Positions 1 to 9,504 of a DNA stretch of 45,849 nt are shown piece by piece (position 1 is the stretch's first letter; each line of letters begins with the position of its first letter). The DNA lies in IMG/VR virus record IMGVR_UViG_3300009618_000010, positions 1-45,849 of that record; one strand, 5' to 3'. Under the pieces are notes generated by a model. It saw nothing but the letters and a program-made list of their open reading frames with translations, searched no databases and was not told where the DNA came from. The position numbers and the translations under genes are program-made. Origin of the DNA: a virus.

Positions 1-632
1 ACAGATCGGCCCCGGACAGATTGGCCCCGGACAGATCGGCCCCATACAGATCGGCCCCGGTCAGATTGGCCCCGGACAGATAGGCCCCGGACAGATAGGC
101 CCCGGACAGATTGGACGAGGGCAGATTGGCCCCGGTCAGATTGGCCCCATACAGATCGGCCCCGGACAGATTGGACGAGGGCAGATTGGCCCCGGACAGA
201 TTGGCCCCGGTCAGATTGGCCCCATACAGATCGGCCCCGGACAAATCGGCCTCGGACAAAATAGCCATGGACAGGCAGGCCCTGGACAGCTTGGCAAAGG
301 ACAGAGTGGCCCCGGTAAGATTGGCCCCATACAGATTGGCCCCGGTCAGATTGGCCCCATACAGATCGGCCCCGGACAGATAGGCCCCGGACAGATTGGA
401 CGAGGGCAGATTGGCCCCGGACAGATAGGCCCCGGACAGATTGGCCCCGGACAGATAGGCCCCGGACAGATTGGACGAGGGCAGATTGGCAAAGGATAGA
501 CTGGCCCCGGACAGATCGGCCCCGGATAGATAGGCCCCATACAGATTGGCCCCGGACAGATTGGCCCCGGTCAGAGTGGCCCCGGTCAGATTGGCCCCGG
601 ACAGATTGGCCCCGGTCAGATTGGCCCTGGAC
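1..632 (-). repeat. 15-bp coding tandem repeat (about 42 units)
   Basis: The plus strand reads as variants of ACAGATTGGCCCCGG repeated head to tail with no indel that breaks the 15-base period. Each unit encodes one pentapeptide on the minus strand. Units near 265-300 and 490-520 are the most diverged. The array could expand or shrink by slippage in 15-bp steps while keeping the frame. Confidence 0.9.
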
Positions 633-721
633 TTAATTTTTTGGTGGAGGGCTGCCTCAAGTGATTTAAAGTTGCCGTCAATTAGAACTTTTCCTGTAAC
701 TGATTTAATTTGTATTTTCAT
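1..721 (-). CDS. Pentapeptide-repeat protein (3' end outside window)
   Basis: The frame opens at ATG 721-719 and stays open for 240 codons to the left edge, so the C-terminus is missing. Residues 1-30 form a short non-repetitive head (MKIQIKSVTGKVLIDG, then FKSLEAALHQ). From about residue 31 the protein is an unbroken series of five-residue units such as GANLS, GADLS, GANLT and GADLY, the A(N/D)LxG signature of pentapeptide-repeat proteins, which fold as a right-handed quadrilateral beta-helix. About 42 units are visible. Short heads of this kind before pentapeptide repeats are familiar in phage and bacterial proteins. Function is unknown; a virion or host-interaction role is only a guess. 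No clear Shine-Dalgarno site or promoter of its own; it may be co-transcribed with the DUF932 gene. Two other frames are open across the repeat but encode only Pro-Gly-Ile-Cys or Arg-Leu-Ala-Pro strings. Confidence 0.9.
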   Translation of the reverse strand, partial: MKIQIKSVTGKVLIDGNFKSLEAALHQKIKSRANLTGANLSGANLTGATLTGANLSGANLYGAYLSGADLSGASLSFANLPSSNLSGAYLSGANLSGAYLSGANLPSSNLSGAYLSGADLYGANLTGANLYGANLTGATLSFAKLSRACLSMAILSEADLSGADLYGANLTGANLSGANLPSSNLSGADLYGANLTGANLPSSNLSGAYLSGAYLSGANLTGADLYGADLSGANLSGADL

Positions 722-802
722 AAGGTTAAAAAGTTTGGGGAGGGGCGTGCTTTTCTGAGCATCGGGAGCGAAAAACACGCGCTGCCTCCCCGGTAGGATG
801 GT

Positions 803-1834
803 TTACATTGTGGCGGTGAGTAAGGCAGCGCCGGTGCTCCGCACGGCTTCCAGTTCCAGGGGTTTCTGCGCCAGGGCGAAGAATTCCGACTTGACCGAAG
901 CGCCTGTTTCAAACTCCGAGGATGCGAACTGGCGGAATTTATCTCCGCTCCGCACGCTCTCGTGTGTGTAGTAATCCGTTACCGCGCTGACCGCATCGGC
1001 CAGGGTCTCACCGCGATTGCCAGCGCCATGCAGGAACAACTCGACGAGGCGATCAGTCTTATTGACCGCGCGGGTGGAGAGACCCTCTTTAAGCTCGACG
1101 GGCGTAACAGGACGGCTGATAAGCCCGGCGAAAATCTCGCGGGCCTCCTGGGTGGAGACAGCAACCTTGTCAAATTTGTCGAATGCCTCTGCAAACTGAA
1201 CCTGGGCACCGATTGCTTTACTCACCAGCCCGGCGATATTGGGGAACCGGAAGATCGCCTTCGGGGTGTGCCGTTGCCGGAGGGACACCTGGTGATCGCC
1301 CTCACGGCTTCTCCGCGCGTTTTCGACCGAGAAGAGATTCATGGAGAAGGTATTGTCACAAACCGTGCAGGTGTTGCTCGTATTGACCCACAGGACGCTC
1401 GACTTGTCGTTGCCGTGCCCGAAGTTCAAAAAGGCTTTGAAGTCGCGCCCGGCTGCTTTGAAACTGCCCGGATTATTGCCGCTAAACTCGATGGAGACGA
1501 ACACGCGGCCCCGGTTGCGGACTGAGCCAACTGAGACGATTTTATGCCCGCTGCCGTTGATGCTGTCGCGGATAAGGCCGAGAAACTCCACATTGTTGAT
1601 CGGGCGGAAGGTCTCGGAATTATAGGCCGTGCCGACTTCCAGGCCGGGCTTGTCCGTGCATTCGAGCACGCGATACTTGGAATCCTGCCCGTTCTTTTGC
1701 AGAATGACCGGAACGTAGTCCCATTGCGTCAGCCAGTTATCGTCCAGCGTGATCGAGTCGCGGACTTCGGTGAGACCGTGCCACGCTTGCGTGGTGCCCT
1801 GTTGCTTGTCATTATATTCAATCTGATGTGCCAT
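803..1834 (-). CDS. DUF932 (phage/plasmid-like TIGR03299-type) protein
   Basis: 343 aa. The N-terminus (MAHQIEYNDKQQGTTQAWHG) carries the 'xWHGL' pattern typical of DUF932 proteins, followed by the beta-rich region with SVGSVRNRGRVFVSIEF and the HGND/CTVCDNTF segment usual in the middle of the family; the C-terminus ends with a short DAVSAVTDYYTHES region. Length fits the family. DUF932 proteins are common on phages and plasmids; their function is not established. The start ATG is preceded by an AAGAAAG stretch, and a TTGACC-17-TAAGCT promoter lies about 50 bp upstream, so the gene has its own transcription unit although it follows the giant gene in the same direction. The long frames on the plus strand here are shadows. 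Confidence 0.9.
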   Translation of the reverse strand: MAHQIEYNDKQQGTTQAWHGLTEVRDSITLDDNWLTQWDYVPVILQKNGQDSKYRVLECTDKPGLEVGTAYNSETFRPINNVEFLGLIRDSINGSGHKIVSVGSVRNRGRVFVSIEFSGNNPGSFKAAGRDFKAFLNFGHGNDKSSVLWVNTSNTCTVCDNTFSMNLFSVENARRSREGDHQVSLRQRHTPKAIFRFPNIAGLVSKAIGAQVQFAEAFDKFDKVAVSTQEAREIFAGLISRPVTPVELKEGLSTRAVNKTDRLVELFLHGAGNRGETLADAVSAVTDYYTHESVRSGDKFRQFASSEFETGASVKSEFFALAQKPLELEAVRSTGAALLTATM

Positions 1835-1885
1835 ATGTTTTCTTTCTTGAGACCCGCCTTACTGGGGCTTGCCTCTTCTGTGATA

Positions 1886-1914
1886 AGCTTACGGCAGCCC
1901 ACAGAAAAGGTCAA
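1886..1914 (-). promoter_or_regulatory. Sigma70-like promoter of the DUF932 gene
   Basis: On the minus strand: TTGACC (1914-1909), 17-bp spacer, TAAGCT (1891-1886). The expected start near 1879 gives a leader of about 45 nt. The -35 box forms the end of a 71-bp repeat shared with 43304-43374. Confidence 0.55.
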
Positions 1915-1980
1915 GGGATTTTCAGAAAAAGAATCTGGATTTATTTCAGCCCTTTCGGGCAGGTTGGCATGGACTATGCT
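1910..1980 (-). repeat. 71-bp dispersed promoter-bearing repeat, copy 1
   Basis: Aligns without gaps to 43304-43374 in inverse orientation, about 53 of 71 positions identical by eye, with a perfect 20-mer core (minus strand AAATAAATCCAGATTCTTTT, 1946-1927) and the first five bases of a -35 box (TTGAC) at one end in both copies. It overlaps the last codons of the giant gene (stop at 1974-1976). A small GCCC-GAAA-GGGC hairpin (1949-1960) lies inside this copy only. Confidence 0.7.
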
Positions 1981-4900
1981 TTGCCTGGGAAGAGAGCAAG
2001 CTGGCCCGGCGTAGGAGCTTCGCCGGGGGCCTTGGCAGCCTTTGGAGCTTTGGGGGGAGGCCCTTTAAACAGCCTGGGGTTTATCGTGGTCTGGGGCATG
2101 TGCTGCATTACCTTATACGCCTTGGTGCCACCTTTGGCCGCTATCTCCCGCGATCTAAACCACGGTTTCAAAGCCTGCTCCATCGCCAGGGGCTTGGCGG
2201 GAGCACCGAGGCCGGTTCCCGGAATGACAATAGAATAGCTTGGATGCTCCGGGACACCGTGCTCTTCCGCTGTCCCCAGCGGCTTATTTTTATTGACTTG
2301 TATAATCTGGACGATTTGACCCTGCTGTTGGGCGGCATTCGGCTCATTAAACCTGTCCCGGACTTCCTCATAAGGAGGCACGCCAAACTTTTTGCTGTTG
2401 GTTGCGGAGCCGATATATTTCCAAATCTCAGAACGAGTCCAAAAAGGCAATCCTTGCGCGCCGCCCGTGCCCGCTTCATTTTTTGCCGATGAAAGCACCA
2501 AGTTTTTCAGATCATCAAAATTCTTGACACGAGTGAAATCCATTCCTGGAAGATTCATTTGGAAAGCATTGCCTTGGTCTTTAACTTTGCGCCCGGCTTC
2601 GCGCGCCAGCCTGTTTAAATTGCCGGGCTTGACCGATTTTGCTTTCAAAGCATCTTCCAACTCTTCCAAATAGGCCCGTGCAAAAGAGATCGAGCCTGAG
2701 GACATATCCGGGCTTCCGGCCACGACCGCGATGTAGTCCACATTTTTTAAAGCATTTGTGATGCGGGTCAGGTGATTAGGGGTCAAGGCCCATCCGGCTT
2801 TGCCCTGGGTTTCCGGCATATTAGGATAACCAGGGCCTCCCATCATCGGCACAGCGGTTTCCCTGCCGCTCGCGGTTTTGTAGTTTCCGCCAGAAGCCTG
2901 CTGGTCGGCCATAACAAACAGCATCTTCTTTCCGTTGAGAGCTTCCCACTCTTTTCCGCTCATGGCAGGCGGTGAGAACGTGCCAATGGCAATAGGTTGA
3001 CCTGGCTCCTTATCGGCCAGTGAGACCGGCTTTCCAGAGGCGATGTCGGCTCCGGTCTTCTCCAAGGCAGCGGGCGAGAAAAGTGCCACACCCTGCGAGA
3101 CGCTGGCCTTCATTTCCGGTGTGATTGGAAGCGTATGAATTTGAATTGACCTCATTGGCTTTGAAGGGTCATCATAACCCTCATCTGATGGAATGTTACC
3201 AAGAGTGCCCTCAGTGACGCGCGCCCCGAATTTCTTTCCAAACTTATTGGCGTAGTCCACCATGATTTTGTCGTAGAACCCGGACATACCCTCGCCGCCC
3301 ACCTTCAAATCAACACCACTAAGAGTGTGTAAATCAGTGAGATTTTTATCCGGTTTGCTCGCCAGGAGCTTTTGAGCAACTTCTTTACCTACGTAATTTT
3401 CAAGCTTTTCCGGCGTTACACCGTCAGCTACAGGAATCCAATCCACTACACCTCCTATCTTGTGAGCACTTAAATTTCCAGTAGTCTCATTATATTGCAA
3501 TGCAGTTACATGTTTCTCCAAACTATAGCGGTCAGCCTGCTGTTTTCCAGTTGTCCAACCAATCCAATCCTTGCCTTCCTCGGCTGCCATTTGCACAAGG
3601 CGGCGAAAGACGGTCTCCTGCCAAGTGTGCTTGAATGGAGCTTCGGGGACTTTCAAAGTTTCTTTACTGGCTTTTCTGGCTTCTTCGGCCTGCCTAAACT
3701 CTTCGGTTTGCTGCCGATATTTTACAAAGGCATCGACCAGAGGCTTGACTGCCGGGTCTTTGATCTCGAATTTACCGTCCAAGCCAAACTCAGAGTGTAA
3801 ACCTGTAGGAGTTGCAAACGTAGCTGCCACAGTCTCTTTTCCATCCCGCGCCACGAAGTTTATGGTAGAATACTGGCCTTCTGAGTTGGTGCCGATTTTA
3901 GGTTGAATACCTTCCTTTATGAGATTTTTAATCTCACCATTATAATTTTCCTGTAGGGCAGCAAGTTGGTTTTCCGTAATTCCCTTTTCTTCATTCCCTG
4001 TTAGGTATCCGTATTTCTTACCCTGCTGGTGCCAATCAGATTGTATTTCCTCGGCAAAGAGGCCAGTCTTTCCCGCTGTATCGGTGCGGTCATCCACGCG
4101 CGCATGGGCGATGACACCCGTGCTTTCTTCGCCCCAGTGCTCGTGCTCCAAGTCTTCGGGCCTAGTCACCTGCTCCGGCGCGTGAAACAGAATCTCGCGG
4201 TAATTGGTTTTTTGGCCTTCAAGCACGTATCTTCCAAATGACGTTTCACCCCCATTTTGAGAAGGCTTATAGTATTCAAGACCGCTCTCTTTTGCAAAAT
4301 CTAAAGTCTCAAAACGAGCTTTAGCTCCTGCGCTATACCCTACATAGAGCCTATATTGACTTTTTCCAGTTCCTAAGTTTGTTTCTTTTCTTATGCGGAT
4401 ACCGCCGTCAGCTACTTCTTCTCCCGTCTTTGAATTTACTAAAATCCACTCTGTAGGATTTTCTTCGTCATCAGGATACCACTCTGTATTTTGGTCAGGG
4501 GCAGTTTTAACGGTCTCTTGTGGAGTAAGATCATTCTGCTTGAGATACTCCTGGACTTCGGCTTTGGTGACGCGCTGCTTGCCTTTCAAAAAGTCGTCCA
4601 GGCCGCTCCACTTCAATTCATCGGACTTGACACCATTGCTGGGATTGCGGAGGATTGCGGACAACTGCGCTGCGGGCATCTTTTCGCCGGAGAATTTGGC
4701 GTCCACGACCCGCCCTAATTGACTGTAGAAAGTCGGCTCTTTCTCTTCCTCGGCAGCCGCAGAGAACTGCCCGGCTTGTAGTCCAAGTTTCTTGTCCCAT
4801 TTAGCGTTGACAGCCTCGACCGCAGGCCCGATTTCCGGCTGCAATTTATCGAGCACGGCCTGGGCCTCTGGGCCTAGGGCTTTGATCTTGTCCGCAAACG

Positions 4901-7900
4901 GGGTGCCCTCGTGTCCTGTTTCATAGAAGCTGTGCGGACTCTCCGGCTCAAAGTTACCGGGGCTGGTTTCCTTGAATCCCGCCGCTACGGCCTCCTGGTC
5001 GGCAAAATGGCCGTGGAGCAGCCCAAAGAGCTTGGCGTCAGCGGCAGGAAGATCGACATTAGTGACTGGATTGTGCTCGGTCTCACCCGCGCTGTTTTTA
5101 TAGGTGCCTTTTATGATCTCGCCCGGCTTGACTTTGAAATGATCAAAAAGGGGCTGCATCGCCTTTAGCATGTCCTGTTGATAAGCCAGCTTTGTGTCGT
5201 AGGGTGCCGATTGCAGGCCGGGCAATTTGCCGCTGGCCTTACCGGGGGCCATTTCCATCGGATAGCGGAGAGTTTCCTTGTTTTCGCTTTCGTCGGCTGC
5301 TGGGGAGTAAGTCCCTCCTTCTTTCGGCGGCTTAGTCCAAACGCCTTTCTTATTGACATATCCATACTGGATGGGATAGCCGGAAGGCTTCTCCGGGTGG
5401 TCTTCATCCACATCGACCCAATCGTCCAGGCTCAAGACGCCCTTATTTCGCAGCTTGTCGAATTCAGTAGCACCGGGCATTTTATCCAACTGCTCCGACG
5501 TGTAAATCTTTCCTTTCCACTTGATTGCGGACTGCAAACCAGCCGGAGGAACAGCCTCCTTGACCGGTGCGACTGGGGGCCTATTCGGGTTCTGCTCGTT
5601 GAACCGCTCGGATGTCAGGCCGTAGGTGGTGCCGGGCTTAAAACCAGCGGCGGCAAGGACGGCGCTATTCGGCACGCGGTCGCTCTCGCCCGGCTGATAC
5701 TGCTTGGCTTCCACAGCGCGCGCAAACGCTTTATCCCGGTCGAGAAACTCACCGGGCGTGTTGGTCGTATAACCATCAATCAAGTCGCCGGAATACTTCG
5801 GAGATTTCATCCGGGCCAAGTAGTGAGACGCGCCTTCGTAAATGCGGCCAGTCTTTTCATCCTTTACGGCGGCACTCTTAATTGCGTGCGGGTCATCACT
5901 GGCAGAAAATTTCAGCGGCTCATTTCGTATCTCTTTCCACAGTTCATCCGGGACTTTGTAGCCGAGTTTCGCCAGCGAGTGCGCGTAAGTAGTGGAATTC
6001 GCGGCGGTCGCGCCGGGCAAGTCAACTTTGGGCGTGATTTGCAGCCAAGGCGGCATTCCAGGAAGTGTTTCCTGCACACCATCAAACGATGCTGGATATT
6101 TCTTACCATCCGGGCCGGTCAATTCGATGTTGCGTTTGCCTTCTGAGGCTGGACTGAAATTTGCCTTTACTTTTTCCCAGTTTGCCACTTTCGCTTCCGA
6201 TGGTTCTGGCGTCATGCCTTCTCTCCTGTCTAACCGAAAGCTCCGAAATGTCTTTGTCAACAGTTTATTGAGAATATCCCTCTTAACTGTTCCAAGGCCG
6301 TTTGCGTCACCAGGCAAGCCCGCAGCATGATTGTTTTTCAGTGTGTCAAGATCGGCTTTAGCCTTCGCCATGTCACCACCCCACAAACCAAGGCCACCTT
6401 TAGTCTTCATTTGCGCGAGTAATTGATCTTCCGCTTCTTCACTCTGCATCCGGTCTATGAAATTGCCTTTACTGGTTTTCTCAATTCCCCTCGACCAAGC
6501 GCGTTGGTAAGAAACAGGCACATTACCCAGGTCGCGGGAAGCGCGCTTTGCAAAGCTTAGACGATCAACAGCACTCTTACCCCCCGCTATACCGTGGTTC
6601 CAGAAAGAAATCTTCTCACCGCTGGCGATGGAATCAAAAGTGGTTTTAATAGACTGCTTTGTCCAGGGAGTTATAGCCGGGTCTTCCATCAATCCAGCAG
6701 GCATTTTCGTCACCAGCGTTTTATCTGGAAAATACTTGGCTAATGCGGTTTCTTCGGCGTTTGTTCTGCGCCGCAACTCGCCAGGCGGATAAAACTTGAT
6801 GCTTTCTTTTCCAGTCTGCCTATCAACAACTCGCTCACCCCACGGATTGATTGCTTTTGGCTGCCCGTTTTTATCGGTCACATTATACCAGGGGGCTTTC
6901 GGGCCTCCCATATCGGCGGCTGTCAACTTTACTTCGGGAGCTTCTCCCGGCGCTTTGTTAAACACCATATCCCGTTGCGCTTTAAGCAATCTGTAAGTAA
7001 GCTGCCGTAGATTAGGGTCATTAAAAGAACCTTTGAAGTCGGGAAAGATTGTGCCGTTATCATGGACTTTAGTGAGATCAACTCCCTGGTCACTGAGCCA
7101 GCCTTTAACGCCCGCTAATGCTGTTTGTGTCGCAGATTGCTGGACATCTTTGCCCTGCATGGCTTGCAAAAGGTCTTTGCCATCAAGAGCGTGTGAAGCC
7201 GCCTCAGAAAGCATTTCAGAATATCCCCAATCAGGGTCTATAGCATCCTCTCTTTTTATGTAATTTGCAGCGGCATAGGGGTCGCCGTGAGAAACCCGAT
7301 TTGCATAATCGAGTTTGAAATGGTCAATTGTTTTACCCTCTGGCCCCGCGCTGACGTCTCTCTTTAAAGCCTGGTCAAGTGTGGCTTTAATATCGGGATG
7401 CTGGGCAACTAATTCGTCAAAAATCGGGTGGAATGCTTCGTGAATAAGTGTGCCGCCCGGCGCGCGCTTGGTTGGGTCAATCCATAGTGTCTTATTAGCC
7501 TTGTCATACCAACCTGCCTGGCCTACTGCCTTTCCACCCGGAGCAAATGCGCTTCCCGCATCCTGGTCAGTTGCAAATTTAATTGTGCGGTCGGGAAGAA
7601 CTTTTTTTAAAGTCGCGGCTGTTAGAATATCACTGGCAGGAACAAGGCGTAAAGTGGCCGCACTCCCCCCATTCGCAAAATGATCAGCAACAACTTTTGC
7701 GGCTCCGCCTATATTAGCGTCAAAAATCTTTGCCTGGCCAGCGGACATCATTCCATGCGGAACGCCTAGAATCGCCATTTGTCCCGCGCTCTCGCCTATT
7801 TCCTGCGCGTTTCCCCCGGAAACAACGCCGATGCCCGCGCCTAAAGCCGAGCTTATGGCGACATTTTTAGCAACATTTGCGCCAAGAGTCCCGGAATCAA

Positions 7901-9344
7901 TCACCACTTTAACAGCGGGATTTTTAACCAAAGCTTTCATCCAATGACCAGCAGGCGCATTCTCAGCCGCATTTGCCCATATACCCTCCGGGTCGGTTCT
8001 ATCAGCAGTGGCGAGACGCTCCATTAAATCGCCCAAGCCTTCGGCGAGAGCGCCCCCCTTTTCCAAACCTTTTACGATGCCCACTGCACCAGCCACAACA
8101 GGGCCTAAAATTGGGACGTGGCTTGTGATATAGTATTTAATCCAAGGAGCTACTCCGGCGCTCTCCACGTCCCCTTTTCCTCCCGCCCAGTTCAGAAACT
8201 TGGAAAGGGGCTTCGAGGCAGCCGTCATTTTAGCGCCCGCGCCGGAGATCGCTGACCCCAGCGTCTCCGTAGCAGCGGCAATTGGGCCAGCGGCAGCCGC
8301 TTTACCGGCTACTGATGGCGGTATAACTGGCGGAATAGTCGGCGGTGTTGGCGGTATAACCGGCGGTATTTCTCCGGGTGCCGCTGGAACGGTTCCAGTC
8401 ACCCCGGCTTCTTTAAGCGCCTCATTCACCGAGGCTTTCGCGGCAGCAGCGCCCGGAATAGCCTCAGCCCCCGCCGGGGCGGCTTTCTCCATCGCTGCAA
8501 GCATGGTGTTTTTAAGCTTCGCAGCATTAGCGGCAGCACCCCCTGTAGCGGCTTCCGCTGCACCCCCAAACGGAATCATCATGGAAGCAGTGGAAATCGC
8601 ATTAACAAGCGCCGGGTCAGGAGTGCCCAGCCCTGCCGTAAGCGGCGCATTTGTGATTGAATTACCCACAGGCTGCGCGTAACCCGGCGTCGGGTATTTA
8701 TTGACATGATCGAGTTTCCAGTCTTGAAATTTCTGTTCTTTCTGCGCGGGGGTGAGCTTCGCTCCTGTGGCCTTATCATAAAGCCAATTTGCAGCCGCCA
8801 CCGAAGAGGTTAGTGGGTATGTAAGCGCCTCAGCACCAGCTTTGGCAAGTCCCGTTGGAAGTTGATAAGCAGCCTCCGCAATACTTGGCAAAACAGATTC
8901 ATCAGAGGGTAACGCACCAGGAGCTACGGCAGAGACAACGCCAGCGGCCCCAGGTGTCATAATTTTTGCCAGTGCAGGGAGATTTTTAGCAGTGTTCCAA
9001 GCTTCGCTTAAATAGCCAAGTCCGGCTTTACCAGCTTTCTGAGGGAGGGTCTCGGCCTGCTCTATGGCATACATTTCCGCCAGCCTGTTTTCGGTGTCAG
9101 CCTGTGTGGGGGCAGCCCGGAAGCCAGCGGCGGCAAGATCGGGGTCGATGTCGGGGGCCTGCGCGGCACCCGGCTTAAAACCAGCGGCAGAAAGGTCGGG
9201 GTCGATGTCGGGGGCCTGCGCGGCACCAGGCTTAAAACCAGCGGCGGCAAGATCGGGGTCGATGTCGGAGGCTTGCGCGGGGGCAGCAGGCTTAAAACCA
9301 GCGGCGGCAAGATCGGGGTCGATGTCAGGGACAGCGGTAGCCAT
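1974..9344 (-). CDS. Giant polyvalent phage protein (2456 aa) with metallopeptidase-like motif
   Basis: Residues 7-84 hold four repeats of DIDPDLAAAGFKP; 85-600 are Ala/Gly/Pro-rich with hydrophobic stretches. HEAFH at residues 635-639 (context GGTLIHEAFHPIFDEL) matches the HExxH zinc-peptidase motif. Further right come blocks seen in large polyvalent proteins of phages: FYSQLGRVVDAKF...GLDDFLKGK...VTKAEVQEYL at about 1539-1605, EEIQSDWHQQGKKYG near 1765, HTWQETVFRRLVQMAAEEG...IGWTTGKQQADRY at about 1905-1945, GFYDKIMVDYANKFGKK near 2025, and a C-terminal region from about 2135 starting KKMLFVMADQQASGG. Such proteins are thought to be packaged and injected effectors or internal virion proteins; that role is inference here. 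A fifth copy of the repeat core (VLAAAGFKPG) lies near 5634-5661. The ATG sits 7 nt after a TATCCT box, so the mRNA may be leaderless. Confidence 0.88.
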   Translation of the reverse strand: MATAVPDIDPDLAAAGFKPAAPAQASDIDPDLAAAGFKPGAAQAPDIDPDLSAAGFKPGAAQAPDIDPDLAAAGFRAAPTQADTENRLAEMYAIEQAETLPQKAGKAGLGYLSEAWNTAKNLPALAKIMTPGAAGVVSAVAPGALPSDESVLPSIAEAAYQLPTGLAKAGAEALTYPLTSSVAAANWLYDKATGAKLTPAQKEQKFQDWKLDHVNKYPTPGYAQPVGNSITNAPLTAGLGTPDPALVNAISTASMMIPFGGAAEAATGGAAANAAKLKNTMLAAMEKAAPAGAEAIPGAAAAKASVNEALKEAGVTGTVPAAPGEIPPVIPPTPPTIPPVIPPSVAGKAAAAGPIAAATETLGSAISGAGAKMTAASKPLSKFLNWAGGKGDVESAGVAPWIKYYITSHVPILGPVVAGAVGIVKGLEKGGALAEGLGDLMERLATADRTDPEGIWANAAENAPAGHWMKALVKNPAVKVVIDSGTLGANVAKNVAISSALGAGIGVVSGGNAQEIGESAGQMAILGVPHGMMSAGQAKIFDANIGGAAKVVADHFANGGSAATLRLVPASDILTAATLKKVLPDRTIKFATDQDAGSAFAPGGKAVGQAGWYDKANKTLWIDPTKRAPGGTLIHEAFHPIFDELVAQHPDIKATLDQALKRDVSAGPEGKTIDHFKLDYANRVSHGDPYAAANYIKREDAIDPDWGYSEMLSEAASHALDGKDLLQAMQGKDVQQSATQTALAGVKGWLSDQGVDLTKVHDNGTIFPDFKGSFNDPNLRQLTYRLLKAQRDMVFNKAPGEAPEVKLTAADMGGPKAPWYNVTDKNGQPKAINPWGERVVDRQTGKESIKFYPPGELRRRTNAEETALAKYFPDKTLVTKMPAGLMEDPAITPWTKQSIKTTFDSIASGEKISFWNHGIAGGKSAVDRLSFAKRASRDLGNVPVSYQRAWSRGIEKTSKGNFIDRMQSEEAEDQLLAQMKTKGGLGLWGGDMAKAKADLDTLKNNHAAGLPGDANGLGTVKRDILNKLLTKTFRSFRLDRREGMTPEPSEAKVANWEKVKANFSPASEGKRNIELTGPDGKKYPASFDGVQETLPGMPPWLQITPKVDLPGATAANSTTYAHSLAKLGYKVPDELWKEIRNEPLKFSASDDPHAIKSAAVKDEKTGRIYEGASHYLARMKSPKYSGDLIDGYTTNTPGEFLDRDKAFARAVEAKQYQPGESDRVPNSAVLAAAGFKPGTTYGLTSERFNEQNPNRPPVAPVKEAVPPAGLQSAIKWKGKIYTSEQLDKMPGATEFDKLRNKGVLSLDDWVDVDEDHPEKPSGYPIQYGYVNKKGVWTKPPKEGGTYSPAADESENKETLRYPMEMAPGKASGKLPGLQSAPYDTKLAYQQDMLKAMQPLFDHFKVKPGEIIKGTYKNSAGETEHNPVTNVDLPAADAKLFGLLHGHFADQEAVAAGFKETSPGNFEPESPHSFYETGHEGTPFADKIKALGPEAQAVLDKLQPEIGPAVEAVNAKWDKKLGLQAGQFSAAAEEEKEPTFYSQLGRVVDAKFSGEKMPAAQLSAILRNPSNGVKSDELKWSGLDDFLKGKQRVTKAEVQEYLKQNDLTPQETVKTAPDQNTEWYPDDEENPTEWILVNSKTGEEVADGGIRIRKETNLGTGKSQYRLYVGYSAGAKARFETLDFAKESGLEYYKPSQNGGETSFGRYVLEGQKTNYREILFHAPEQVTRPEDLEHEHWGEESTGVIAHARVDDRTDTAGKTGLFAEEIQSDWHQQGKKYGYLTGNEEKGITENQLAALQENYNGEIKNLIKEGIQPKIGTNSEGQYSTINFVARDGKETVAATFATPTGLHSEFGLDGKFEIKDPAVKPLVDAFVKYRQQTEEFRQAEEARKASKETLKVPEAPFKHTWQETVFRRLVQMAAEEGKDWIGWTTGKQQADRYSLEKHVTALQYNETTGNLSAHKIGGVVDWIPVADGVTPEKLENYVGKEVAQKLLASKPDKNLTDLHTLSGVDLKVGGEGMSGFYDKIMVDYANKFGKKFGARVTEGTLGNIPSDEGYDDPSKPMRSIQIHTLPITPEMKASVSQGVALFSPAALEKTGADIASGKPVSLADKEPGQPIAIGTFSPPAMSGKEWEALNGKKMLFVMADQQASGGNYKTASGRETAVPMMGGPGYPNMPETQGKAGWALTPNHLTRITNALKNVDYIAVVAGSPDMSSGSISFARAYLEELEDALKAKSVKPGNLNRLAREAGRKVKDQGNAFQMNLPGMDFTRVKNFDDLKNLVLSSAKNEAGTGGAQGLPFWTRSEIWKYIGSATNSKKFGVPPYEEVRDRFNEPNAAQQQGQIVQIIQVNKNKPLGTAEEHGVPEHPSYSIVIPGTGLGAPAKPLAMEQALKPWFRSREIAAKGGTKAYKVMQHMPQTTINPRLFKGPPPKAPKAAKAPGEAPTPGQLALFPGKA
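9093..9326 (-). repeat. Four coding repeats DIDPDLAAAGF(K/R)
   Basis: Four imperfect units of about 57-60 bp encode DIDPDLAAAGFKP with a variable linker (AAPAQAS, GAAQAP, GAAQAP, AAPTQA). The third unit has DLSAAGF. The last unit (9146-9106) is the one nearly identical to a plus-strand segment at 9610-9650. Confidence 0.9.
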
Positions 9345-9351
9345 TCAATGA

Positions 9352-9380
9352 AGGATACCTTAAAAAGGGGGTTTTTGCAA
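9352..9380 (-). promoter_or_regulatory. Promoter of the giant gene, likely leaderless
   Basis: On the minus strand: TTGCAA (9380-9375), 17-bp spacer, TATCCT (9357-9352), then seven bases to ATG at 9344. No Shine-Dalgarno sequence fits in that gap. Confidence 0.5.
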
Positions 9381-9439
9381 GGTCATTTTACGCAGCATAA
9401 AGTGTGCCAAAGCTCCTAAATAAATCTGCTCAAAAACGC

Positions 9440-9468
9440 TTGACCGGGGGCTAAACCGGGCCGATAAT
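9440..9468 (+). promoter_or_regulatory. Sigma70-like promoter of the plus-strand membrane protein
   Basis: TTGACC (9440-9445), 17-bp spacer, GATAAT (9463-9468), the best -10 match in the window. It points right, against the surrounding genes, and would start transcription about 30 nt before ATG 9505. Confidence 0.6.
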
Positions 9469-9504
9469 GGGGTATGAAGATTGAGCAAATAGAAAGTTGA
9501 AAAT

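Noticed and set aside
111-540. Open frames in other phases of the pentapeptide array
   Set aside because: They exist only because the 15-bp unit has no stop in several frames; their products are simple Pro/Ile/Cys or Arg/Leu/Ala strings.
1-640. CRISPR-like direct repeats at the left end
   Set aside because: There are no spacers: the 15-bp units are contiguous and encode pentapeptide repeats in one minus-strand frame that starts with a sensible ATG.
962-1525. Plus-strand frame opposite the DUF932 gene
   Set aside because: Shadow of a clear family member; no start signals.
5178-6146. 322-codon plus-strand frame inside the giant gene
   Set aside because: Opposite a continuous conserved protein; no motif and no ribosome-binding site.
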